51,247 bases of DNA from Perkinsus olseni (Eukaryota; Perkinsozoa; Perkinsida; Perkinsidae): the NCBI GenBank assembly GCA_013115135.1, contig JABANP010000394.1, forward strand, positions 1 to 51,247, written 5' to 3'. Below, piece after piece: positions 21,101 to 31,491 of the stretch. How positions within the stretch are numbered: position 1 is the stretch's first letter; each line of letters starts with the position of its first letter. The notes under the pieces were generated by a model, which saw only the letters and a program-made list of their open reading frames with translations, did not search any database and was not told where the DNA came from. The position numbers and the translations under genes were made by a program.

Positions 21101-23890
21101 ATGCCCCCTGCTGCCTTCCTCTCGCTGGTGTCTCTCGATGAGCACCTCAGTCACTGGCTGGACACTTGTAGTCTATCAGAGAAAACCACTGAGCCGAGCG
21201 ATGCCGATGCCCTGCTGAGAAAGGCCATGGCCTTCTGGCCGTCCTTGCTGCGGCTGCTCACGGAGCGGACTGTGGACCAATCTAATGGTGAGGTGGTAAC
21301 GGAACAACGCGGCTGAGTCGTGGTGACAGGGGACGCCCTGGACCCAGCTGGAGAGGAGCCCGACAGTGTCGGCTCTGCCGCGGCACTGTCTCTACTGGTC
21401 GCGGCCTGTGACGTCCTTATGAGCGTCTCTCGGAATGTGCCCATTGCGACGGTAGGGCTGTCTTTATGGTTGGGCAGTAACTTCTGGGAGCAGGTACGGA
21501 GCGAGATAGATTCTCTGCAGAACGAAGCTGCATACATTCAGACCAATGCAGTGCCTATGATCAGTATAGAGGTCACTCAGGCTAAGGAGAAGTTCGTAAA
21601 GACCTACGGCGGCATCGGAACTGAGGTAGTAGGATCGGGAGGAGTGAGGGTGGGTAACTTGTTATTGGATACTTAACAAGATTAATTGAAATTAGTTATT
21701 GTAAATTGGCAATTTTTATAAGTCATTATTTAATGTAGTTAATGATCGGCAGATACACAGTTGTGTGGACTATTGGCCGGTCTGGGAGCAACAGATCCGC
21801 AATGACGCTCTTGACAGGCTTACTGGGAAGGTACGGCAGAGTTCACAGGGACCGAGGGAGGGGTTGCTGTGCGTCACAGGTGCGAGAGTTGCAGGCGAGC
21901 TGTGATGAAAAATGGAATTCACTGGACCAGATGGAGAAGATCCAAGCGCAGGTACAGGAGGCCTGGTGGGACATTCGGGCGCAGGTGATAGTAGTGGGGG
22001 GCGAGGAGCGCTGCTGACCTGTCGAGCTGTGAAGTTAGATTCTACTGTCTGTGTCACCGGCGGGTAAGGACTCAACACACTGGACGTCGAGCTCCTCGTT
22101 TATGAAGGGTAGTGTTGCTCGGATCGCTGAGGATTCGGTGACCGCTGCATCGGCTTAGGTGGGAGCAGTGATGATGGCATGGAATCTTGGCGGAAGAAAA
22201 TGGCCCGGCATGAGGCGGAAGCACTGCTGCCGATACGCGATAGCAGTACTTTGACGAGGTCATAGTGATGGAGGGGGTTGATGGTTGAGGGGTGCATTGG
22301 GTAGGTCGCATTTGGTGGAGGTCCAAAGGGCTCTATCGCGTCTTCACATTACGGCGGGGGTAGCTGCAACGCAGGACGAATGGCAAGGGCTGAAGTTTCA
22401 AGTCGTGGAGTGCATCAATCAGCTTGGCAGGTGGGCGATGCCCGGGTCACTTGGTGGTGAGTGTGGGTAGATATTTGGAGCACGCCACGGAGAGGCCACT
22501 GACTGCGGAGACGCCCATCATGCAGGGGACGTCCAAGCTTAGGGATAGAAAGGGCAGCGTGAGGGTAATAAGGTGGGCTGCTGTTAATAGCACACACACG
22601 GGACGAGGTATTAATAAGACATGTGAAGGCTGTGATTTTATGTCGACTATCCGTCGGAGTTTCGGATCGAACTCTTGCTTCACGTAGTGCTGAAGGATCG
22701 GCCTAGCGGATCACGTTCGCGACCCACCTTGAGAACTTTTGCTTCAGCACTCCCTGATCGTGGGCGTAGCATCGCTGGTGGACCGTCTGCTGCGGCTGCT
22801 GCAGTTCCAAGATCGCCAGAGGTATGAGCTGGCGCAGAGGAAGTTGAGGAAGGAAGTTGAGCATGCGAGGGACGCTCTTAGGGAGGTAGTAATCTGCGCT
22901 GCCTCGATGGAGTCGAGCGAGTGGAGTGGAGTTTCCTTGTCTTTCTTGGTAGAGCCTGGAGGAAGAACGACGTATAATGGCGCAGAACCCAAAGGCGATA
23001 TCAGTGGACCTACTGGATGACGAGGTAGTCCAGCGGGCGGAAACCTTCATGGTGTGTTCAAGTAGGATGTAGGTCGTGCGCCGATTCCGTGTTGACGGGA
23101 TGACAGTATTGGCGGAAGCTGCACTGCAGAGAGCGAGAGCGATGGTTACGACCAAGCACAAGGAGAAGGTGATATTTGCTCTCTGATCGTAGTCATGATC
23201 AGCATCTCCATGGACTGCATGGGACACCTTATTTATATCCGCTCGCTGTTGCCTGACGAAGGCCCCTTTGAGCTTAATAGACGCGATTCAGGTTGAGTGG
23301 TATGAGCGGCTAATCACCTCGAACTGCATGAGACACTTTATTTATCTCGGCCCGCTGTAGCCTGAAGAAAGCTCGTTTGAATAGACGCTTGATAGCGTTC
23401 ATATCATAGCATGATTCGCGTTGGTGTGGTACTATAGATGATATAGTATAAGTTCATACTATAATAGGGTTCATTTACAGAGTTCGCTTAATAGACGTGA
23501 TTCAGGTGGAGGGGTGTGAGCGGCTGCATCTCGCCGCGGAGGCTCGTTTGGCGGAGGCGGAGAGCAGATTGGAGGCGGCCCACGCTGAGCCATGGGAAAG
23601 GGTTATGAAAGCGTGGCAGTTGTTCATTGGGCTGCACCCACCGCGGGATCGGGAAGAAAACGTTGAGAAATTGCAAGAGAGCAAGAAGAGAGGTATTTTC
23701 TTGCTAGTTAGAGTGTCTGTGAATGATGGGGTCTCGAAGTGTAGGTCGAGCATATGTTCTGGCGAGGGTGCTCGAGGAGCAGGAAGGCGCCCCTCCTTCT
23801 TCCCATGCCGCGGACATCGAGCAGGGCACGGAGGAGTGGGAGGTCGTCGACGAGGTTGACGGATTCAAGAGCCTTCAGTTTGGAACATGA
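21101..23890 (+). CDS. Split gene for a coiled-coil protein (first of three)
   Basis: ATG at 21101 lies directly after an in-frame TGA. Exons joined in phase: 21101–21287, 21330–21625, 21753–21830, 21880–21984 (introns of 42, 127 and 49 nt). Further likely exons with coil character: about 22321–22430 (VQRALSRLHITAGVAAT), 22748–22885 (QDRQRYELAQRKLRKEVEHA), 23107–23169, and about 23505–23620 (LAAEARLAEAESRLEAAHAE). The last exon ends with EEWEVVDEVDGFKSLQFGT and TGA at 23888–23890. The acidic end and long heptad-rich stretches suggest a cytoskeletal or scaffold-type protein. No catalytic motif is visible. Joins between 21985 and 23740 are only partly resolved. Confidence 0.5.
23217..23530 (+). 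repeat. Imperfect internal duplications around an exon
   Basis: Segments at 23217–23312 and 23327–23388 share GCATG(G/A)GACAC(C/T)TTATTTAT and the following 45 bases. The stretch CTTAATAGACG(C/T)GATTCAG followed by GT(T/G)GAG occurs at 23274 and again at 23486, where it forms the 3' splice site and the first codons of an exon. The first copy looks like a decayed exon start. Confidence 0.6.
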
Positions 23891-24201
23891 CTGAGGATCT
23901 CTCTTCGTCTGCATGCTCTGCCATAGCTTTTTGTATCCTATTGCCGTTGGTAGTGAGCACTGCGTTGCGTTGTTCAGGCTGATTGGTGAGATACTGGGAG
24001 TGACTGATGGCAGTAGTGATTGAGCAGGCTTGTTGAGGCCGTGGAACTTCTTCGAATGGCGGCCACTTTCTCCGCGCAGCCTAGGTTTTTTGTACTCCTT
24101 CCGTATTGGTCGGCCTTCATGCCACGGGCTAGCTACTCGGGTGTCGGAGAGTTCGCAGCCTATCCCCGAGGGAAGCATGACCACTGCCAAAGGATAGGCG
24201 T

Positions 24202-24528
24202 ATGAATGGGCACTGGTGGAGGTGGCAGGGAATGTTGGCTCAGATACTGTCCTTCTTCGCGGTGGTGATGATAGTCTATCTCTACATCGACGCCCGAAGG
24301 GCCCGACTGCCTTCACGAGAGGAGAAACCCATCAGAGGGGCAGGTAGGTTGTGGGTCGCTGCAAGCGCCTAGGTGATTTCGTGTCGTTGTGTAGAGTCTG
24401 ATTTCGCTCTGGCGCAAGTTGGTCCGATGATCGACGCCTCGCGTATAAATGCGGAGCTGCGGCCTGTTGCTGTGGTGAAGAAGGACAAGTACGGAGAAGA
24501 GCAGGGGACGGTGGTGAGTGGGGAATAA
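24202..24528 (+). CDS. 91-aa single-pass membrane protein, two exons
   Basis: Exon 1 is 24202–24343 and exon 2 is 24395–24528, joined over a 51-nt GT–AG intron (24344–24394); together they give 91 codons and a stop. The N-terminus is short and Trp-rich, then MLAQILSFFAVVMIVYLYID forms one membrane helix followed by basic residues (ARRARL), which suggests N-out/C-in or a signal anchor. The C-terminal 55 residues are soluble and charged. Continuous frame search misses it because no single frame exceeds 50 codons. It ends 2 nt before the inverted tRNA-Met. The family was not recognised. Confidence 0.7.
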
Positions 24529-24530
24529 GT

Positions 24531-24602
24531 GCGGCCTGCGAGGATCGAACTCGCGACCTTAGGATTATGAGACCTACGCGCTACCTACTGCGCCAAAGCC
24601 GC
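24531..24602 (-). tRNA. tRNA-Met (CAT), elongator
   Basis: On the minus strand: a 7-bp acceptor stem (GCGGCTT with AGGCCGC, one wobble), D arm GCGCAGTAGGTAGCGC, anticodon loop CTCATAA with anticodon CAT, variable AAGGTC, T arm GCGAG-TTCGATC-CTCGC. The D arm, the anticodon-loop surroundings and the T arm match the common eukaryotic elongator Met pattern. No intron and no encoded CCA. It lies tail-to-tail with the 91-aa gene and is divergent from the next gene, 58 bp away. Confidence 0.97.
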
Positions 24603-24660
24603 TTGAATTAAGTTTCGCTCGTCTTGGCGCGGCTGCACTCTTGCTTGCCAGGTCTTGAAA

Positions 24661-25476
24661 ATGAAGCTCTCGACGCTCGAAAACGAGCCAAGCACAGAGC
24701 CACCGGTTCCCGAGACAACTCAGCCTTTATCTACGCGTGCCGTTCCCAAGACGGTCGCGACAACTCCAGCGGCAACACCAGCGGCCACTGAGGCAGCGCA
24801 CACGACTGCGGTCCCTAAGAAGGCACCTACCACGCCAGAGCCGATCGAGTTCGAGCTGGTCCCGGTCACTAATGCCGGCAAAGAGAAGGATGCTGGGGAA
24901 GGTGCTTCGGATGATGTTCGACTTGAGACCATAGCTAACAGCGAAGGTCAAGGGGGCAAGTCCTCTAGCGAGGAAGGGGTTGTTAAGGCTCTTCCGAGAG
25001 AGGAGCGACCGAGCCCGACAGTGGGCGTGACGAAGGAGGTTGAACGGGCGGCCAGCAAGGAGGCGGGCGGTGGTGCTTCGAATCCTGAGGGTGTGGGTGC
25101 GGTTGTTGCGGAGGGTGGCGGTCAGGTTCCATCAAAAGTGGAGGCAGAGGGCGTTGGGGAAGTGAAGGCTGAAGGGGGTGCAACGAGTGAGAAGGGTAAT
25201 GAAGGGATGGGCACAGCTGGTGGAGGAGGAGGGCAGGTGACGGAAGGAGTGAGGACTACAAGAGCGGTGCCGGGGGTCTCCTCGGATCCCCAGGGGGACG
25301 GTCGAGGAGCACCTCCAACAGACCGACCGAAGGGTGATAGCGGGGCGCAGACCCGAGCAGAGGATATGGCGGCGATTGTGAAGCGATTGGAGAAGCTCGA
25401 GGCCGAGGTCGGCAGCAAAACCGAGGCCGGGGTGGTGGAGGGGAAGGCCTCCAACGGTGGGGAAGGTGGTGGTTGA
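24661..25476 (+). CDS. Low-complexity Thr/Pro/Ala then Glu/Gly/Lys-rich protein
   Basis: Single open frame of 271 codons from ATG 24661; a pyrimidine-rich stretch with CCAG lies just upstream. Residues 1–60 are rich in Thr, Pro and Ala with repeats such as TPAATPAATEAA. The middle is Glu/Gly/Lys/Val-rich with VEAEGVGEVKAEGG-like units. A short coiled coil (MAAIVKRLEKLEAEVGSK) stands near the C-terminus. No signal peptide or domain is recognised. Composition could reflect a disordered linker or repeat-driven protein. Codon use is consistent along the frame, and the long opposite-strand frames look like shadows. Confidence 0.6.
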   Translation: MKLSTLENEPSTEPPVPETTQPLSTRAVPKTVATTPAATPAATEAAHTTAVPKKAPTTPEPIEFELVPVTNAGKEKDAGEGASDDVRLETIANSEGQGGKSSSEEGVVKALPREERPSPTVGVTKEVERAASKEAGGGASNPEGVGAVVAEGGGQVPSKVEAEGVGEVKAEGGATSEKGNEGMGTAGGGGGQVTEGVRTTRAVPGVSSDPQGDGRGAPPTDRPKGDSGAQTRAEDMAAIVKRLEKLEAEVGSKTEAGVVEGKASNGGEGGG

Positions 25477-25632
25477 TACGAGTGGAGATATTCCTATCCA
25501 GACGCCTATCCTTTCACATAAGCCTTCAACGTTGATACCTTTGACATTCAGATTGTTTGTACACTACTTAAAGAGAGTACCCGTCGCTGTAGTGTTAGTC
25601 ATACTTCACTGGAGGTAGGGAGGTTGTTGTGG

Positions 25633-28496
25633 ATGGTGGTTGACGACAGGGACCAGCTGGCGCTACCTGCTACTGGAGACAGTTCGCTACCGGCTCTGTC
25701 GATTGAGAGGAGGGTCCGGACGTCAGCTAAGCGTAATCAGGACTTTCCGTGCCGGAGCGGGCTCTTCTACTTGGACCGTTTTGTCTCAGGTGAAGGCATG
25801 ATGAATCCCGGGGAGAATATTACTGACAAGATGATCAGCGAAGGGCGGGAGCAGCTGAAGTCACTGGAGAGATCGGGCTCCTCGACCCTTGAACTGATTC
25901 GGATAGCGAAAGCAGATAGAGAGGCTGAGGATGTGAGACCTTCCATGGTCGCGGTCGTCGCCCGGAGACTTTTCAACCTGGCCGGTGTATTTTTTGTATT
26001 GTCTCCCCATTATCCTTCCGGCACTTGAAGGGATTGAGCCTGTATTAGTCTAGGAGCATCTCCTGTACTTCTTTACAGGATCAGTAACCAATCAATAAGG
26101 GCTGCGACTCTCAGGCGCCCTGATGATTGTAGTAGTCATTAATCGTTGAGGTTGTTGGTCGGCTACCGTCTTCTAAAGTGTTATTGTTGTAGAAGCTGAA
26201 CGACACTAGGCGGCGAGTTGGATTGAGACTTGAACGGTGTAGTGAGCGAGAGGAGAGGCTTCGAGCCCGGCAGGAACACCTCCAAAGGGCAAAGCAATCA
26301 AACGAGGAGTTCTTCAAGTAAGAGGCAGCGTCTTCGACTACTCGACGGAGGGTTGGCTTTAGTTCGATCGACGCTAAAGTGGAGAAGGCTGAGAGGAAGA
26401 GACTGACGGAAGAGGCTGAGTGTCGGGAGTTGGACGAGGAAGTAGTTCGGTTATGATAGAGACATGGCGACGCGGTCACAGATCCATGAGTTGCAAAAAC
26501 GCGGAGCGGAGCTGATGGAGATGAAGCTAGTTCAGGAGGCTGAGGTTGGAGCTAGCTGTTGCTACGCTTTAGTAGTAGCCTTTGGCAGGTGCAACGTTGT
26601 TTGCCGTATCGGGCGTATTTGGAAGCGGTGGTTGAGTACCAGATTTCCGGCAGTTCTGCTAGGGGTCAGGGGCTCCCAGAACGGTATGGTTTGGATGGTC
26701 CTGTATAAGGTACTGTTGGACGGATGAGACGGCCGTCCATTGACAGAGGGGGTGATAACGGTGAGTTCTAATCCCTGCTGGGGCATTTTTAAGGCATTTA
26801 TTGCACTTGTTCGGCAGAGCTTCGCCGGTGTTCAATTCCATCCGACTCAATCGCTCCCTTTGCCTCCGTATCTTCCATGGATCGACCTTGGATGCCACGT
26901 ACGCACGGCGAAGAAAGAAGGATACTCCCTGCAGGTTCGGCTATTCGAGAGCTCCTCCGTCGATATGAACTCCTCCTTGAGAACTATGAGGTAACCCTCA
27001 TCTGGTTGGTATACACGAGGACCGACACCAGTCGAGCTCTTGCCTCTAGTTCCGGTGATTCCGCGAATCAGTACCGCTGTGTTGAAGAGGGATCCTTTCG
27101 GCAAGAGTGTGCGAATAGATCGTAGCTGATAATGACCGCGCGCCACGAAATTCAATATGCGCTGATAACGTCAGTTCTCGCTGAGAGGTCGGTGATGTCG
27201 GTCCAGGACAGTGCCGTATCCTCAGGAGCTGAGCAGAGCCGCTGAGGGGAAGGCGTCGATGGTGGAGGCGAAGCAGGAGGGGCTGAGGAAGCTACAACAG
27301 GAGGCTCGTGATGAGGAGATGGCTCTTGCATCGGAGCTGCATGCAGCACAGGTGGGCTGTGATCAGGCTGAGGTGTAGTCGGCAGCAGCGGGTTAGTTGA
27401 GGCTGGACAAGTGTAAGGTGGAGCGAGGAGAACTGGAAGAGATGGTACGGAGAGCTACGGATGAGAAGGAGAGGAAGGCTGCTGTTATTGGTATGAAAAT
27501 ACTTTACGGGGTGTCCGGCTATAAGGGATGAAATATCCAGTCATTGGGATGCGCCGTTCGATGGGTGCAAACTTCTACTTGGAAGCGAGCCACTCTGTAG
27601 TTGGCCGAATCGGGTTTGTGAGGCATCGCACAGAAATGGCTGAGGACTGTTCCGATGGGATTCCACGCCTTCACTAGGTGAGAGCGACCGTTCCGTTACT
27701 GGCCTCTCATTTTCTAGTAGAGAAAACGCTGCCTACAACGTGAACGATTTCGAACCCCATTGCGAAACCTCCTCTGTTGGAAGTATCCCTCAAGTGGAAT
27801 TGATGTATTTGTTTATGACGGTTTTCACTCGCCTACGGTGTTTGGCAGACGAAGCGAGCCGAGCGATGGAGCAGTTGTTCTTGAGGGTGCTTTCGACGTG
27901 TCGACTGCGCAGTAGGGCAGCGGCTATGATGGACATGGTGAGCTCTGGGACGGTCAACATCGTCGTACCACTCCTTGCGGGAATCCTGAGTTACTAAGTC
28001 CGACCGGAATTTGAATGTTGGGGATGGCCTCGCTAGGAGGAGGCGAGGTTGGATCGGGTCTATTAGCGTAACAGACCGAGCTGAGTTGGGGAAGGAGTGG
28101 TATGTTAGGTAGATAACAAGTACGTCGATAACGATAGTGTGGAGGATAGAAGCGGAGGGAAGCGGAGACTTAGATTCGACTTACTAGTCCATGGTGATAT
28201 TATGTCACATGCCGGGATCGAACCTGCGACCTGTATTCAGCCGTCATTGAACGGATACTGGAGGTGAAGTTCATCCTTGAGACTGCCAGGGCTAAGCTCA
28301 AAAGACAGGCCTGGTAGCGGATGGGGTAGCGACGAGGCCTCACGCAGCTACCCCGCATTAGAGGCAAGCGTAGGTTGATTTGGACTGAGGACGATTGGGG
28401 GCGTTGCAGGTGAGGATAGTAGATGCCCCAACGGACGAGGAGGGCGAGAGTGAGGGAGGCAGCAGTCGGCCCACAACGTACCGGCCTGCCAGCTGA
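25633..28496 (+). CDS. Split gene for a coiled-coil protein (second of three)
   Basis: Begins at ATG 25633 (MVVDDRDQLALPATGDSS). Exons that join in phase: 26243–26317 (EREERLRARQEHLQRAK), 26363–26441, 26482–26544, 26589–26683, a 14-nt microexon 26747–26760 and 26818–26990. Then 27175–27187 (13 nt), 27237–27351 and 27397–27490, followed by 27849–27937, 28075–28108 and 28241–28313. Most introns are 39–57 nt. The protein is rich in heptads (QEGLRKLQQEARDEEMALAS; ERGELEEMVRRATDEKERK). The C-terminus is either near 28421 or, via an exon at 28410, at TGA 28494–28496. Exons between 25930–26240, 26991–27174 and 27491–27848 are only partly resolved. Probably a structural or scaffold protein. Confidence 0.5.
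28206..28235 (-). other. tRNA-like 3' half (T-arm relic) in an intron
   Basis: On the minus strand, CAGGTCGCAGGTTCGATCCC with the following bases resembles a tRNA T arm (4 of 5 pairs). No matching acceptor, D or anticodon arm is present, so it is a relic or chance similarity. Confidence 0.3.
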
Positions 28497-29001
28497 CCTC
28501 GATGCTCATTGGCAAGGAACACGGTGTATCCCCTGGATGTCCGCAGCCGATGGTGTTTTGTTATAGTCAGCTTAATGATGGGGGGACAGAATTTGTGTGC
28601 TTTCTTCAATAACGGTGTCGATGCCTGCGCGAGAGGAGAGGGTATCGTCTTCTTCGCAGGAGGCGAGTCCTTGGTGAGGGAGGGTAGCCGGTAGGATGAG
28701 GTGTCAGGCACCATCAGAGCGGTCGATATCCGTCATACACGGCAAGGCTACATCTGCTGTTGGGAGTTGTGGAGGAGATGGTAGTACGGGGGCGGCCACG
28801 GAATTGTCGCAGAGATCTCATCGAAAGTTCGGGAATTGAACCCCACCAGTCGGGACAACTGTACGATGGGGTCGGCTGCTGTGAGGAGTGTAACGATCGC
28901 TTTGAGATTGCGCTGTGAGAGGCATCTTTGAGGTGAATATTTTACACTACGAAACAACTTTCTCAGTCGTGGGTTGGTGATGTACTGTGTCAGTTTCTCT
29001 C
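28497..29001. other. Intergenic stretch between two coiled-coil genes
   Basis: About 500 bp. A minus-strand frame (28714–28358) and short plus frames occur, but none joins to a splice-linked series. A weak tRNA-like T-arm match lies on the minus strand near 28845. No gene called. Confidence 0.4.
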
Positions 29002-31325
29002 ATGGGTGATGAGCCGTCGTTGGGTTACAGCGTTCTCGGGGATATTAGCAACGTGAGTGGCTGTGGAGGTGTGAGAGGTATCCAAGGTCGAAGCTGGTGT
29101 CAGACGGGTCGATCGAGATCAGTAGGGAGGAGGATGAGAGTTTATCCAGGCCAGCCTAAGGAGGGCCCTAGTGCGGCAAGGAGGATGGACAGCTATCCAG
29201 TGCAGCCAAGGGAGCCAAGGTCGACAATACATGAGCTTCGCTCCGCCTTTTTTTCCGAAATTCGTCGTACCGGTAGGTCGAGGAGTGTCTGCGGGTATAC
29301 TGGTAGAACGCGGCAAGGGGTAGATAAGGAGAATGATGACTTTCATGACGGCGGAGCGATTTTTACGAGTCGCCGAGCCACTGCTGCCGCTCCTGGGATG
29401 GCGGCACTGGCTAGGAGGAATGAAGCTGAGATTGTAGCGGTGGGGGTAATTTCGTGGCGCGCGGGAATTTCTCACGGCAGATAGCGGCGGCGCCGTTCCA
29501 ACCATCGACAGCTAGCGGTGGGAGGTTCAGGAGAGGGGCGCATCGGCACAGAGACGAGGATAGGCACATAAGGATGCTGGAGGCTGAGCTTGATCGATAT
29601 CGTCAGATGGTCGACTTGCTAAGGGAGAGGGTAGAGGCTCACCGCGGTTGGTGTTGTGGAGGGCATGGATCGGTTTTAGGAGAGGGTTGCTGAGGAAATG
29701 GTCAGCAGGGAGGTTCAGACGGATGATTGCTGTATTGTAGTTTTTTCTAGCGGAGCGAAGTTTCGTTATTTTTTGCGGGTTTCAGTGGTGGCCAGCGATG
29801 ACTACGGGACCGCATCGTCGGGAGCGACGGACCGCCCTTTGCCGCCACTGTGTGTTCAAGTGAGGGATCTGGAGAAGGCTTTGATAGAGAAAACGAAGGA
29901 GTGGAGCCAAAGCAAGCTGAGCTTAGAGGCAGAGGTGCGGCGCCGCCGCCGGCCTGGCTGATTGAGGGCTGTTGAAAATCGAGAGTAGCGTCGCAGGCTG
30001 GTCACCGGAGGACAACGGAGTGGCTCCCTGCCGTGAGCGTGGGATGAACTGCGTGCTTCCTACTACTTGTGTCCCTTCAGAGTATGTAGGTGTTCATAGC
30101 AATGACTTTCAGAGTTAGTTTGTGAAGAAATGACAGGCTTGTTATATTAATGGCTTCACGCAGTATATTCACTCAACCTGCTGTTATATCTATTCGAAAA
30201 TTATCGTTGGATGTTACGATACTTGTGGGGGTTTGTACCTCAGTTCCACGCGAGATATGAAAATCATTAGTGAGAAACCATGCCGCGTTTACGGGGATAT
30301 TTGGTATTGCGGGCGGAACGCCGCCGTTACAGTGGTTGTGATGTAGGTTCATGATCTTCGGCAAGAGAAGTGCCTGAACGGCATGAGGGTGGAGGAGTTG
30401 CAGAGGGAGGTGGGCGGTGTTAGTTGGGGATGGGGTAGTGTTGGTGATGATGATTCAGAGTGCCCATGAGATTAACAAGGCTCAGCAGGAGCTCAAGTTC
30501 GCTCAGCTTGAGAACATCCAGCTGAGGATGCAAGTTCAGGAGGTGGGTTTCAATCTCGCCACACGGTTGTGGCATCGGAATCGTCATCCTCGAATTCTCC
30601 CCTATCAAGAGGGAACCCTTTCGGAACGGCAGCCCTTCCCTGTAGGGGGTCCGGTCTCCCTGTACGGGTATTGGAGTGTGCCCTCGGGGATCGTCATCCT
30701 TAAACTAGACCGGGAGCACTGAAGGGAGCCGTGGCCGTTCGTAACGGCATCGGGTTGATTTTGTAGGCAACTCGCATGGGCGATGAGGAGTTCAGGCGGT
30801 TGAAGGCGGAAGTCATTCGACTGAGGAGCGAACTTGAGGAGACTGCTAGCGAGTTGAAGTTGGCACGGTACTACTGGAGTCGCCGGGTTGCTCTTGGTGA
30901 CGGAAATTATCGAATCCCGAGCTGAGCATCCCTTCGGGCGTTCGATCTTGGAAGGGCTGTGGGAAGTCCGTGGAGCTCAGCGGGAATGTTTGGGGATGAC
31001 GTTGACCCCGTGTACCAGCTTTGGATTCATTGTAGTCATCACAGGTGAGTACTACAGAATTAGTAACAGTCTAGCTCAGTCTGCAGTTAGAGCATGATTC
31101 CTGTGGTCTCTCTGATCCAACTAAGTCTGTAAGTTTGAATTTGGCGTAGTTGTTGCAAGATGGGTGGTGTGAGCTCGCCTCGTTACGGATGGTATTACGG
31201 TTCGCGAGTTCTCTTCACCTCCGTGAACTCTTGGGTGCCTTTGTTAGGATGGTCACGGTGGATGTTCCGGCAGCAGCATCGAGTGAGGGGAAGGAAGCCA
31301 CTCGACTGGAGCTGAGTTTGCTGTA
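29002..31325 (+). CDS. Split gene for a coiled-coil protein (third of three)
   Basis: ATG 29002 opens MGDEPSLGYSVLGDISN. Exons: 29002–29052, 29104–29439 (with an optional 57-nt intron 29220–29276), 29481–29630, 29680–29731, 29786–29934, 30347–30409, 30459–30542, 30767–30867. Phases agree across 29053–29103 (51 nt), 29440–29480 (41 nt), 29732–29785 (54 nt) and 30410–30458 (49 nt). The N-terminal 120 residues are basic with TGRSRSV twice; from exon 3 on the protein is coiled coil (DEDRHIRMLEAELDRYRQMV; EEFRRLKAEVIRLRSELEET). A likely last exon runs from about 31149 to TAG at 31323–31325 (EGKEATRLELSLL). The long intron 30543–30766 and the region 30868–31148 hold no clear exon. Function unknown. 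Confidence 0.5.
31063..31145 (+). pseudogene. Degenerate tRNA-like sequence
   Basis: TCTAGCTCAGTCTGCAGTTA followed by GAGCA resembles a tRNA A box/D arm. About 60 bases on, GTAAGTTTGAATTTGGC resembles a weak T arm. No paired acceptor stem is visible. It lies in the presumed last intron of the coiled-coil gene. Could be a tRNA pseudogene or SINE remnant. Confidence 0.25.
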
Positions 31326-31491
31326 GAGTTTTCTCATGACCCCTTGCATGCTCAAGTTTCTACTCTACTATGTTTCGTGTTGTTGACGCAATGCTCTCCG
31401 GAGGGTGATGACCCCGGTACGATCCTCAGGCGAAGCGTAGCTAGAGGTGTCAGAATCGGCCGTCGAGTACTAGTTTGGTTTTCTTTTTCCT

